From the NCBI GenBank assembly GCA_003254905.1, contig QANU01016478.1:799977-863976 (forward strand): 64,000 nucleotides of DNA. Direction: 5' to 3'. Of the stretch, positions 37,099 to 48,811 are shown in pieces (positions within the stretch are counted from its first letter, which is position 1; each line of letters begins with the position of its first letter). The notes under the pieces are model-generated. The model ran no database searches, had not been told where the DNA came from, and was given only the letters and a program-made list of their open reading frames with translations. This DNA is from Nissolia schottii. Its lineage: Eukaryota > Streptophyta > Magnoliopsida > Fabales > Fabaceae. The translations under genes were made by a program, and so were the position numbers.

Positions 37099-37377
37099 AT
37101 GGAAGTGGATTTGTTCAGACTACTGATCATAATACAACCCATTGAACTTGATAATACCATTAACTGCACCATACACGTTCACGGAAACCACAAAATTTTA
37201 CACAAACTCATACATTAATGCTTTGAGTAACTTTAATAGATTCAAACAACTTTCAGTTATGTATTTAAGTCCACCTTTGGGTGATACTTAAATTCACAAA
37301 TTCAAAATATAATAATTATCAACCACACTTAAGCCAACATGCATGTTATCTTTGGATATACAAACACGTTCAACAAG

Positions 37378-37949
37378 TATGTCAATATGTCACCATAATA
37401 TCATTAATTATAAGCAATGGTTAACATTTGGGCAACCTCCTAGCATAATAATTAATGATTCCTTTATTTAATAGTGAATAATCACAAAATAAATTTACTA
37501 AATGTGGACCTCTTATAGTTATGTCAATATGTCACCATAATATCATTAATTATAAGCAATGGTTCACCTTTGGGCAACCTCCTAGTATAATAATTAATTA
37601 TTTCTTTATTTAATTGTGAATAGTCACAAAATAAATTTATTAAATATTGACCTCTTACAGTTATGTCAATATGTCACCATAATATCATTAATTATAAGCA
37701 ATGGTTCACCTTTGGGCAACCTCCTAGCATAATAATTAATGATTCCTTTATTTAATTGTGAATAGTCACAAAATAAATTTACTAAATATTGACCTCTTAT
37801 AGTTATGTCAATATGTTACTATAATATCATTAATTATAAGCAATGATTCACCTTTGAGCAACCTCCTAGCATAATAATTAATGATACCTTTATTTAATTG
37901 TGAATAATCACAAAATAAATTTACTTATCATTAACTTATTACAGTTAAT
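37378..37949. repeat. 142-bp tandem repeat, four copies
   Basis: Units begin with GTCAATATGTCACCATAATA at 37381, 37523, 37665 and 37807, a strict 142-bp period. Each continues through CCTCCTAGCATAATAATTAA and CACAAAATAAATTTACTAAA. Copies differ by a few substitutions; the last is the most diverged. They lie in the leader between primer-binding site and gag. Confidence 0.9.
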
Positions 37950-38404
37950 TTTCATACTGGCTAAATTATTAATTATTAAACCAAAAACTTTTATTAGCCC
38001 ATCCTAAATTTTATTTGCATTTCACAATTAAAACGGGTTCATTCTGCAAAACAATAACATAGGCAAAAAATATTTTGATTTAACATCGAAACAAAAGTGG
38101 CCATGATCCTTTATTAGCCCATTGAAACAAATTTGCCCATCCCAAAAATTATTTCCACGTTTTGCCAAAAAATAACAAGGCCCATGAGCATTAACTGGCC
38201 TATCATGCAGCACATGAAAACAAAAAAATTAAAGCCTTCAGGTGGTCCAACTTTTTGTCGTTCGCCCAATTGCAAAATTTCAATTAAAAATTCACCCGTT
38301 ACACAAAACAAAAGGAAACGTTTTAGGCCCATCATTCAGAACCACAAACACTTTGCTTGACCAAAAACCATACAGCCCATTTATTGAAGAAAAAAAAAAT
38401 TGTA

Positions 38405-38760
38405 GAAGCTACAACACCATCACGGCGGACATGAGCACCAGCACGGCGGCAACCTTTCGGTGGTTGAGCAGCGGCGTCACCAGCCACGCTCGCGGAACGG
38501 CGACAACCGCCGCCAACCACGCAGCGCAACCCGCAGAGGTATTCGCGGCGCAAACTGCAATGGGAAATCGCGGCAGCAACTCGCGAATCTCGCCGCCACC
38601 ACAAGGCCCAACATCACGCTTGCTTTCTCGCCGCTGTCCTCTTCTCTCCGCGACCCCTTCCCCTCACATCACCGCCAAACCGCATAGGACACAAACCACA
38701 ACCGCCGCGGAGACGTGGTGCGGGCCGCCGCGGAGGATGGCATGAACAGCGTTGTGCCCA
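38405..38760. other. GC-rich block in the copia leader
   Basis: About 350 bp of clearly GC-rich DNA (ACGGCGG, CGCCGCCACCACAAGG) inside an otherwise AT-rich leader. Open frames exist on both strands but give low-complexity Ala/Arg/Pro/Ser-rich proteins without a recognisable domain. It may be a captured host exon or a structured leader; neither is shown. Confidence 0.6.
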
Positions 38761-39054
38761 GTGGGAGGGATGAAACCGTGAAGGGCCCAGAGGAAGAAAC
38801 CGCGTTTGCTCAAAGGGAAAAACTTTAATTTCCAATCTCTTTAAAATTTCCAATTAGGGCTTACAGGAGGGCAATATGATAAGAAAAATTTTATTCCCAA
38901 ATAGGGTTCATAAATTTTGGGATAAATATATAAATAACAAACAACACATTATATTTCCAAATTCCCAAAAATTAGGGTTCATTACATTTAGGAAAAATTT
39001 AAATAAACAAATAAATAATACAATTTCGGGACAATCATAAATTTCATAACCAAA

Positions 39055-39066
39055 GCTCTGATATCA
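39055..39066 (-). other. copia primer-binding site
   Basis: Minus strand TGATATCAGAGC, one base different from TGGTATCAGAGC, the usual initiator tRNA-Met complement in plant copia elements. It lies two bases from the LTR. Confidence 0.8.
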
Positions 39067-39068
39067 CA

Positions 39069-39475
39069 TGTAGTGTGATTTTCCAATTAATCAATTCATG
39101 GAAACAATGATCTTAAAATTTATTATTATTACACTGTATATAAGATTAAGAATGAGAGGCACATACCCGGATCCATATCGTTATCGAATCGAATAATTCT
39201 TTTTCCCTCTCTTCCTTTGATCCTTGCAGACCTCAAATCCTAATGTTTTCTGAATTCTTTGGAATCCTTAACAGAGAGGGGAGGGTCGGATTTCTTTGAG
39301 TAACGTCATCTTATTTATAACGGAGAGGGGAGGGTCGGTTTTACTAAAATACCCCCACTAACTCTATCATATTTTATAGAATCAATTGCCATTATCTTGA
39401 TTCCCTTTAATTAGAGTTAGTATCACCATAAAATACATGGACCATATCATTATGGGATTATGAAATAATCTTATT
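39069..39475 (-). repeat. 5' LTR of the copia element
   Basis: Matches 33882-34317 over most of its length. The outer terminus reads CTTATT where the other LTR has CTTACA, so the terminal CA appears mutated. An internal block (GGGAGGGTCGG) is duplicated near 39280-39330. The GAGAG target duplication follows at 39476. Confidence 0.85.
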
Positions 39476-39546
39476 GAGAGAGGATGCAAGTACTAAGCAC
39501 TCCAATTTAATCCACCAGAACATACACAACACAAGCAAAGTAATCC

Positions 39547-42500
39547 TCAAGGCAGTAAAGGAGGAAATGAATCATCATGACCATGATATTGATCTTCATG
39601 ACTTGGAAATGGTCCATTTCTTTGTCTCTTTGAGCTTGAGGCGTAATCAAAATTAGATAAACAAATGTCTTTAGTTCCTGAGGAGCTCCCTTCCTCGCTG
39701 ACTAAGCCAGACCGATTCGACTTGTTCATTTCATACAGCATCGGAGAATCCAATGATGTTGCTGTTGATGCCGCGGAAAGGAGTGCACAAGAGGAACTCT
39801 GTCTGTCCTTCACTCTTCTCTGCCATTTAGACAGTGATTTCCTAACATTCTCAGACACCACTGACTTCTTGAACCTTGACCCCATCTGCATTCACAACCA
39901 AGATTTTTTGATTGCCTAGTTTTTGTCTCTAGCAAAAAAGAACAAGAACAAGTAGCTTATTGACCTGCGTGACGATGACATAGAGAGGGAACGTTATAAA
40001 GCTGCACCACACTTGGGAGACGACCCTGTGGAATCAATGGAACAAAAATAGATATGATGCAATTTGATCAGTACAAAAGAGTATAAGGGCATTGAGAGCA
40101 ACTAGTGTCTACCCGAATGACAAGCGGACCACGATAAACGTTCGGTTGTTCATGAAACAAGAAGGCTCTTTAACTTCCCACTGCATCCCAAAACGAGGGT
40201 AACAGCTAAGATTATACAAATATTGAGTTACAAAAAGAATAACAAGTGTAATAGAAAATGGTAACATCTGAAGTTTTTGCTAACAAGTGTCTTTAAAAAA
40301 ATGAAAGTTTTCTTTAAAAAGGTAAGATATCCAAGTTTATGCATTAAAGCATGGGAAACCTCAAAATATTTCACTTTCGATTCCTTAAGACACTTGGTAG
40401 CAAAACTCAACAAAAGTCTCCAATGTTATGGTGGCAAAGAATGTTGTTTGGAGGACTAAGACTTATAGCACTTTAATTTAGGTACTCCAATATGAGAACA
40501 AAGTCAATTCCTTACCAGGGACCATAAGAATGATGCCATTTCAAACGCATTCTGCAAAATAACAAAAAGGGTACAAAATTAAAGGAAGTGTATCAGCAAA
40601 TTGAAGGCAAAATGGAAACTCAATATTACTTACCAAGAAGGATATTAAATGTATTAACCGCAACAGAAACCTGGGCTTTCCAAACCAAAATAGCTCATCT
40701 CTCAAGTTAAACTGATTGTGCTTCATATATGGGCGGCGATCAACTATTTCAACGGCCAACTTTACCACCACTCGGTGCAATTTAGTACCAATTATGAGTA
40801 TCAACTAAAATGAAGGTTAATTACAAGGAGGAAAAGAAAAAACATTAGTGGAGTGTAACTTGAGGTAGAAGGTATGTGAAGAAGTTGCAGCATATATCAT
40901 CAGGACTTACAATTGCTGGAACAAAGGAAAGCCAAAAGTAAAAGTTGCTTCCTGAATGAAAGTTATGGAGTTAAAACATTTATACTAGGCCCACCAATAA
41001 AACTAGCATTAATATTTCAGCACATATCACTATGCACATTTATACAAAATTAAGTTGCTATTTTTATCATCATTGTGAAGCCTCCACAAAATGTTTCACT
41101 TGTTATACTTATCACTAGTCACCGCATTATCACGAAACTACACCAGCATCTTTTCAAAGGAGTAACAATGAAGAATCAAGATTATGATATGAAATTCTGT
41201 TGTCTACCTAAATTGACTTTTACCAACATCAGCACTGTTTTGACGTCTCTAATTACTCACAGCTGAACTCGCTGAGTTAAAACAGATGATTTGCTCAAGT
41301 TGCATAAGTTATATCATATCTGAATAACATGCTTTTAATCTTAAGACTCGCATAAACTTACCATGAAAATTTAGAAAAATGCAGCATATGGCGTATATCC
41401 AGAGAGGCAAGCTGTAAAAAAACCAGATCAAACTATCATTTTTATTTTCAAGAACCAGAACACAAAATAATGCGATATTACAAATTTACAATCTATGACT
41501 TCTAGACATCTTAATATAGTCAAACGCCTATTTGCATATAATTTGCATGTAGTTTTTTTTTAATCTATTTCAAATTCTATTTATCTGGGAAATTATGCTT
41601 CCTTTTGGACTTCATTTGAAAACCAGGCCCAAACTAGTGATGCATTTGGTATTGAGCTTGTTTCTAAGTTTCTAATCATGCACATGAATTCAGAAAAACC
41701 AAGTTAAATGCATCTTGAGTTATCATTTAGTCTGCATATTAGTGTATGTAAAGTTTAATCATTACAAGGATATTATCGGAGTCAATATGTGAATGTCCAA
41801 TTATAGTAACTAGTTTATTAGGTTAACTGAATAAAGAAAGCCACGAAATTCATCTGAATATATAGAACAGTACCTAATACCAACGATGTCCCGAAATTCC
41901 TCATCCATGCTTCGAAGCATATAGTTGTGAAAATCGTAGGTTAGGGGAATCTCGTGATTCTATAGAACCCCAGAAGAAGAAAAGAAGCAAAAAAAAAAAA
42001 TTGCAATTTATTAGCTAGCAAACTTTGTCTCTTTGTTTGCAGTTATATGAGATTTTACAAGAAGCTGTAACATCTCCTAAGGTGAGCCAGCGAGGAAACC
42101 CAACCTATACACTAGTTTCCTCTGTTAACTTAGAGCATCATTCATTTGAAAACTACAAAGTTAGTGCTTATAAGATACACCTTTTTTTTTTTTTTCCTTT
42201 TCTTTTCATTTCAAGGTCAGTTATAGTCATATATTATGATAAAGATACTCACAGTGATGAAGCCTAAGCGCAAGGCCATGTAATCAGCTCGGTTGATGGA
42301 ACTCCAGAATTGGCGGCTGAAACATAGCTGGAATATAGATTCCTCATTATTTTAAGAGGCCAGGGAAACGCTACTAAAAGCTATTAAAAGTTATCCATAA
42401 ATTGGCGTGCTTCTGTTGTTCGAAACAATCCTTACATACAGCAAATAATGTTGAGGGGAATGCGGAAGGAATTTAAATTAAGTAGTTAACGAAGTTAATG

Positions 42501-44011
42501 AACTACGCTTTCATCTAGAAGAGAAGCACATTTGGATTGTTTTGTCCCCTTTTACAATTAGGATATTATTGATATAATTGGTCCATTAATGATGAAACAA
42601 GAACTGCATGTAGCAATAAACCAAGAATTGATTCCATATGTCAGGCATTTTCAAAGATATTAATAAACATTAAGATAAAACAACAAAATAAAAGACTATG
42701 TAGAGTACCAGCCAAACAAGAACTCTGTGGTGACTCCAGGGATGGGACGTGTGGTGAAAGATGAACGTACTAAGCCGCTTCAATTTTATGCCTGATGTAT
42801 TTTGTGGAGTATCTAAACTAAGACAATTTAACAGAAAAGAACTATAATTAAGAAAAGATCAAAAGTAATAAACTCATTATTGGCTCATTTCAGTTATCAG
42901 ATGTGAAAGGAATCATCAGAACCTTGTAAGCTTTGTATAGCCATAGTCTTTGCTTCATTTTCCCATGTTCTCCAGCTATATATCTGAATGAACTTAAAAA
43001 CATGAAAAATTAGTGCCTAACCACTAAAATAGAGAAGCAACAAAGTTTGATCATGAATGTTTTATTTAACCTTTATCATGGCCAAGGCAACGGCGACAAA
43101 GCTATAGGAAATATGTGTGATTGCAAGAACAAACACAAAGCGATGAAGCTGCTCAAGGCTTTCATAAGAAGCCAACGATTCGTGACCCTGCGAAGCAAGC
43201 AACAAGAGATTAATTAGTTTACTTGCATTACCAATCATCTGTGGCTAAAGCATGTAGCTGATTTATAATCAAAACATCATAGGAAAAAGAAAAAAAACTA
43301 CCTCAGGACAGTAATTACGCAAACCATTGTTCACTTGCTCTTTGACAAATGTTTTATTTGAATATTTTGAACTTGACCATAAAATATGTTCCGCTGTTCT
43401 GGACCTCTTTTCAATTGCGCAGGGAAAAAACCTGCTGCTCAATGCCGATGATTTAACGCAAATCTTCGCCACAAAAATGATCCAATGACCCATCAGCAAT
43501 GACAGCAGCCCAAAAAGCATCAATTCTGGTTGAAATGGTGATAAAAATTCTCCACACTAGTAAGTATCACTGATCCAAATGCACATAAAAATGTATAAAA
43601 ATGTTTATGAACACCCAAATGTGACCAACACAAGGTTAGTTGAGTTAGGCAAAAAACTTTTGCTGGCAGCAGTACCCTGAGCTAGATTAGTGAAAAAAAT
43701 AATGAAAACCCAAACGGGGGTTACAACTTATACAACTAAATACCTTCTTTGATCTTTTCCAAAGCAGAAAGCAGAGATTTTCTCTTAGTCCTGTCCAACC
43801 ACTGTGGCATATTTGTTCAACATTATCAGAATCTCATGAATGTGAGAAATTCAAAGGAAAGACAAAAAAGTAAATAAATAAATAATTAATATTTTACCTT
43901 AACAAATTTCTTTAATGTGCCTTGAAACAAGAAACTAACAGAGACCAAGAGGGTGATCACAGTCGCCACGGCCCAGGTTGGGGTTTCAGACAAGGATCTC
44001 TCTTCCCCCAT
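39547..44011 (-). CDS. MLO-family seven-transmembrane protein
   Basis: Fifteen exons, the usual MLO number, join in frame to 534 aa: 43898-44011, 43744-43801, 43302-43525, 43071-43187, 42923-42983, 42709-42812, 42253-42327, 41874-41959, 41362-41411, 40911-40951, 40634-40804, 40516-40551, 40113-40180, 39965-40025, 39547-39885. Family marks are the start [65 protein letters not shown] and [19 protein letters not shown]. The predicted calmodulin-binding stretch is just after the last span ([18 protein letters not shown], about residues 432-450). MLO proteins are plasma-membrane calcium-channel-like proteins; different clades govern powdery-mildew susceptibility, pollen-tube reception or root touch responses. 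The N-terminus looks closest to the MLO4/11/14 group, but I am not sure of the clade. A copia element begins 71 bp past the stop. Confidence 0.92.
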
Positions 44012-45540
44012 TTTCTTCTCCTCAAAACGCAAGATGTCACATGTAAGAAATTATGTGCCTATGTGAGACTCAAAAATGTGAGTCATTCAGAGGCAGTGAC
44101 AAAATAGGAGGTCTTGGGCATTAATGTTGGTAGATGTAAGTAGTTGGTGGTAAATGGTAATGTGAGAGAGAGAGAGTGTCTCATCAAGAGAAAATTATTA
44201 ATGACCACAAACACATGCATGTGCGTGTCACGTAGCAGTTGGGCATAACATAGCATAGTGGTCCCTATTAACTGAATCTTCCCAAGTCCCTAACCCTCTA
44301 ATGGTCACTATCAAATTGGATCTTGTGATATTCAACGTGGGCTTAATTAAGCATGCAGATTGGACCAGGACTCTTCGAAAGGTTACTTTTCGGCTTACAT
44401 GGTCTCTTTTGACCAAAAGCAAAAAAACATAATTGCTGGCATAATCTCATTCTATTTATTGAGGTCTTAGCTTCGAGTCTTGAAAATGGAAAAAAAATTC
44501 ACTACAGACTTCTATCCTTTTTTAAGGACTTTAATCAGGCGGAGCCGAGTTAATCGAATTCTTGATAATAGGGTTCAGACATCAATAATTTAATCAAAAC
44601 AAAAATAAAAAATCTCACTCCATTTCACCTTCATCTAGGAAAAGAAAGTGAAAAAAAAAGAGAGGGAAAGGTATAGGATTGGTGTGATTTCTCTTTTCAT
44701 TGTTTTTTTTTTATGTAATTTTGTTTATAGAATTTTTTTAAGAAAATAATGAAAAATAAAATAAAATTAAAAAATTAGGAATGTATGGTATATTTGATTT
44801 GTGTTTTAATTTCTTATTTTCCGTTTTTAAGGATTTTTTAAAGAAACCATCCAAATTAAAAATTATGTTTTTTTACTTCATGTTTTTGGTATTTCCTTCC
44901 AAAAAAAATTAAGCAAAAAGAAACAAACTTAAAACAAGAAATGAAAATCTAAACCAAACAAATATTTATTGTTTTTCTAATGTTTCAATCAAAAAAATAC
45001 CTGGTCTAACTTGAGGTTTAGATAAATTACGTGATAAATAAATAGTATTAAATAAGATCACAATTATTAATAATAATATCTAAATTATTATTTATATATA
45101 TATATAGTAAACAAACTTATATTTTTTTTGTTGATTTTATATATCTACAATTAAATATAGGGATGGAATTTAGGACTTGTTTGGTTTTAAGTTTGGGAAA
45201 CTGAAAATGACGTCGTTAGATTCTTTTTTACACACAAAAAGGGAGTGGAGCTTCCAATTTTTACAATGGCATATGTTAGGTGGTACTTGGAAACAAGATT
45301 GGAGGAGTTTGGATTGAGCAAACTGCATCTTTGCTACAGACACTGAGTTCCTATCTAACAAAGGATCAAAAAACAAGGAATATGTTCATAGATCAATTGA
45401 ATCACATTAACAGATCAGACTACTCAAACAGGTAATCATACCAATCATCTCAAGCCCCTTAAATAACATTCTGCCAAAAATTTTGTGTACCTTTTAGTTC
45501 GCATAATGTTTTTACTTGATGAAAGATAACATGTGATGAA
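44012..45540. other. MLO upstream region and intergenic DNA
   Basis: Near 44165-44178 there is a short (AG)n run in the likely MLO 5' leader or promoter. Around 44400-44415 TTTTGACCAAAAG contains a TTGAC core (W-box type), which is common by chance. The words GCTTCGAGTCTTG near 44470 resemble a SINE B box. The rest is AT-rich and featureless. Confidence 0.4.
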
Positions 45541-45665
45541 TAATTCTCTATCAGATCTATTTTATTTGTCATTTTCATTTTCATTTTTTAATTGTTTCTA
45601 CATACATTAATTTTTTAATATATTTAAAAAGTAAAAAAGACAGATAAAATGGACCGGATGGAGTA
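45541..45665. mobile_element. Stowaway-type MITE candidate, about 125 bp
   Basis: The right end GGACCGGATGGAGTA resembles the Stowaway terminus with a TA target. The left end (TAATTCTCTATCAGATCTATTTTATTTGTC) is its imperfect inverted complement. The core is AT-rich without coding sequence. Confidence 0.5.
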
Positions 45666-45689
45666 CGACTAATGCAGCAAAACCTATGT

Positions 45690-45790
45690 TGCAGGAGGTT
45701 GGATAAGAACAAGCAAGAGGAGCAGCTCCTTGGGATTTTGCTGACGACCCTTGATTACTTCGGGCTGGAGATGTTTCGCCGTTATGGTCA
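45690..45790 (+). other. exon-like orphan fragment
   Basis: A splice-acceptor-like TATGTTGCAG precedes about 33 open codons of ordinary protein composition (RLDKNKQEEQLLGILLTTLD then FGLEMFRRYGQ). No neighbouring exon with matching phase was found. I do not recognise the family; it may be a captured or relict exon. Confidence 0.3.
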
Positions 45791-45865
45791 GGAAATTAAT
45801 TTCACATTATCTGAAGCAAATTGTGAGATTTGTAACTTAAATTATGTACTTTGCTAATCAACACA

Positions 45866-47571
45866 ATCAAAACCTAGTTTCCTTCTCATGAAATATGTAA
45901 AGAATGCGGAAATTAGCAATAATTTCAGAATTTCTATCGAAAACTTGTCACTTTTTTTTCTTTTTTATTTAAGAGTGATGTTATTTGAACTCATGGAATG
46001 TGGGACACCAAGAATTCAACATCAAGAATTTCTATTATGCAGCCTATTGTGACCCAGAGACCATTATCTCTCATATTGACAAAGTTCTCTTCCAAAACGT
46101 GATGTAAATCACTAATGACCAGAATAACTGTCACTGTTCGTTATGTTATTTCTCCTTCCCATCCCATTGGGATTTAAACTAAAACCTCAAAGATGGGGTG
46201 ACCAATGCTTGGTATCAAATTGAAAGCCACTCATACTTTGTGTTGGACTAGTCCAATGAATCATAGCCTTCTTGATTCCTCTTTGCAGAATTCAAATACT
46301 ACAAGTTGCTAGCTCACACTATTAGTGCCAAAGAGTTTAACAAAATTACTTGAAGATTATGGATTCTATAACATGACTCACAAGCTGAGAGTTAATAATG
46401 TATAGTTAACAATTGAACAAGGGTAGGAAACGTTATTTAATACTAGTGGGGTGCAGGCACAAAATCTTTACAATCAGTTTTTAGTGATTTGTATAAGAGA
46501 TTAACAACCGTTTTGTATTTATGAAGATAAAACTTGAATATCAAAAATACTAATATGAGTAAAATAAGGAACATAGGGAGCATGAAGTGGTTAGAAGCAG
46601 GGGTGGGAACAGGCAGAACTCACAAATGTTCGTTTGTGTTTACTAAAAAATTAAACTTATTTTAAGCAATGCCATATCCCAAAAAAGTTTGCTCAACTTT
46701 GTTATGTATATCACCAATTCTCTTCTTGCTTAGTATGTGATAGTAAGATCATAAACAGAATATATGACATTTGACCAAAAAAAAAAAGAAAAATGTCAGC
46801 AAAACTCTCTCACATTATTCAGATGAGATGAGAGTGTGAGTGTGAGAGAGTCGTAGGGACTTTTAGATTATGGTTTCTTTAAAAAAAATTAAATAATAAA
46901 ATTATATTAATAAATATGATTGCATAAAATGTTGCAAAAAGTAACGCTAGTCTAGTGGATAAGGCATTAGTCTTAAGGTAAAATTAATTTATTTTTTTAG
47001 AAGCACAAATGAACATTTGTGAGTAAACAGGTCGGTCTAACAGGTGGGTTATTTTAATTTAATTATTTTAATAATAACTAATCTTTAGATGATTAAAACA
47101 GTGGGCGTCAAAATTACTCAAGGGCTTCAAACTGAAATTTAATTTATTTATTAAAAAGAAAAAAAAGAGTTTTGTTTTGGAATCTGCTTTATATAATTGT
47201 ATAAATATAAAGTTAATGAGCAAAAACGCATGTAGATGTAGTCAACAAATGAAATTGGTCAACGACCATATATATATGAGTCCAACTTCGCTTTCCTTAG
47301 GTTAAAAAGCAGGATAATGAGATCATGGTGATTAAGTCTTATTATATGGACATACAATACACATACAATGAAGACTAATTAACAAGGGACCGTTCCCCAA
47401 GATAATCCTTGTGCAACATATATATATATATATANTATATATATAGTGGGCATGTTTAAAGTGAATTATTTAAAATGTAAAGAACTAGCTGAAATTGGAT
47501 GTGGAATCTTCATGGTGGAGCCATTCAGAAAGAAAGATGAAGATATCCCGTTGCTATCAATTGGTGATTAA
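45866..47571. other. AT-rich intergenic DNA with (TA)n
   Basis: No gene was seen. A (TA)n run at about 47419-47447 is interrupted by one N at 47436, so its length is uncertain. TAGTCTAGTGGATAAGGCATTAG near 46950 resembles a SINE A box but has no partner. Confidence 0.5.
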
Positions 47572-48652
47572 TTAGAGATCCTCATTGCCTGCTGGTGCTT
47601 TCACTGGGAACTTGTTTCTGACCCAGTCCATGTGACCTCCTCCCATGTCCTTCACATTCTTATACCCCTGCCAATTCATAATTGAAAATCAATGCAAGTT
47701 AGTCTTGTCATCCATGGGGATACACTACTTTGCTTCTTTCAAATCAATATCGAATATCTTTCAAGAATTAATTAATGTACTTACATCAGCCACAAGATCA
47801 CTTGTAGCATACAGAGATCTCACCCCACTTCTGCAACCCTAGTGAAATTATAGATTTCACACAAATCATAAGAAATTAATTAAGGCAATGTAGAAATTAA
47901 TTAATATACGGTGGTCTGTATTAAGAAGGAAAAGAAAATGAAAAAAGGATAGTCACCACAACGAGATGATCTTCTTTGCTGCAAGCAGATGAAACCTCCT
48001 TCAGAAAGTGTGGGTTCTTCACCATGCCTGCTCCACCAAAAACCACTTCCATCATCTCAAAATTTTAAACACAGAAATTCGCAATCCTAACATCCAAATC
48101 TTACTACTAAATTAGGGGGCTCAATTATTTTCAGAAATTAAAAATGAATAAAAAAAAGTTGCGCATACCTTTAGGTGTATCCAACATGTATGGAATGTTA
48201 ATGACCTTAGGTGCATCCACATGCCCTTTCTTGAACTCTTCCACCGTCCTATTGTACCAATAAAATTTAGGTTTTTATTATTTTTAGTTACTCGTAAATA
48301 ATCATGTTCAAATATTGTAGAACGCTTAAATATGAATAATTTTTTTAATTGAAATTTAAACTATGGTGTTTTGGTGAACTAACCCCTTACCATTACTTTC
48401 GTTGGTAATTATGTTATTATTTGGAAGAAAAAAAAACAATAATAAAAAAACACGTAACCCGGAAAATAAAAATAAAATAAAATAAAGGGAGAGACTTTGG
48501 TACCTGACATCAAGATAGATGTAGCCGGTATGGAGCAGAGGCTTGGCTGCATGTACATCAAGGGACACAAGCTTCGATCCTGAGCAGGACAGCAGAAAAA
48601 GATGAAGAACAAGAAGAAACAGTAACACCGGCCAACGAGGCAAAACAGCCAT
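47572..48652 (-). CDS. secretory rhodanese-type sulfurtransferase (STR16/17/18-like)
   Basis: Five exons join in frame to 149 aa: 48504-48652, 48169-48248, 47957-48027, 47785-47838, 47572-47667. The ATG at 48652 is followed by a clear hydrophobic signal (LPRWPVLLFLLVLHLFLLSC). The single rhodanese domain follows: VSLDVHAAKPLLHTGYIYLD, RTVEEFKKGHVDAPKVINIP, then the active-site loop GCRSGVRS with catalytic Cys about 102, and MGGGHMDWV near the end. Such proteins move sulfane sulfur from thiosulfate or other donors; relatives (DIN1/SEN1, Ntdin) rise in senescence and darkness. Many relatives are plastidial or cytosolic, whereas this N-terminus predicts entry to the secretory pathway. The longer upstream frame is the 5' leader. 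The TATA box is about 150 bp upstream. Confidence 0.9.
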
Positions 48653-48800
48653 ATTGGAATGAATGGTACAGTAGTGAATAATAGTGATGAGTGGTGGTGG
48701 TGAGATAGCAAGCCAATTAAGCCTAAATACAAATGTGTAAAAAGAGAATTTTCGAGGAAACCTTGGTTTCAAGTCCAATAGAACCAATGAACAAGAACGC

Positions 48801-48811
48801 ATTTTATATAC
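48801..48811 (-). promoter_or_regulatory. TATA box of the sulfurtransferase gene
   Basis: Minus strand GTATATAAAAT about 150 bp upstream of the ATG, a good TATA match at a reasonable distance. Confidence 0.6.

Larger units (their letters stand above)
33882..39475 (-). mobile_element. Ty1/copia LTR retrotransposon, 5.6 kb, defective
   Basis: Two related LTRs (33882-34317 and 39069-39475) flank it, with a GAGAG target duplication at 33877-33881 and 39476-39480. Orientation is minus: primer-binding site beside the right LTR, gag near 37 kb, integrase near 36.3 kb, RNase H near 35 kb, purine tract beside the left LTR. Protease, the gag zinc knuckle, the integrase N-terminus and most of the RT are absent, and part of the pol end exists twice in inverted orientation. 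It lies between the RPN10 promoter and the MLO 3' end. Confidence 0.9.

Noticed and set aside
37378-37949. CRISPR-like array
   Set aside because: The period is 142 bp with no repeat/spacer alternation; this is a tandem repeat in a plant retrotransposon leader.
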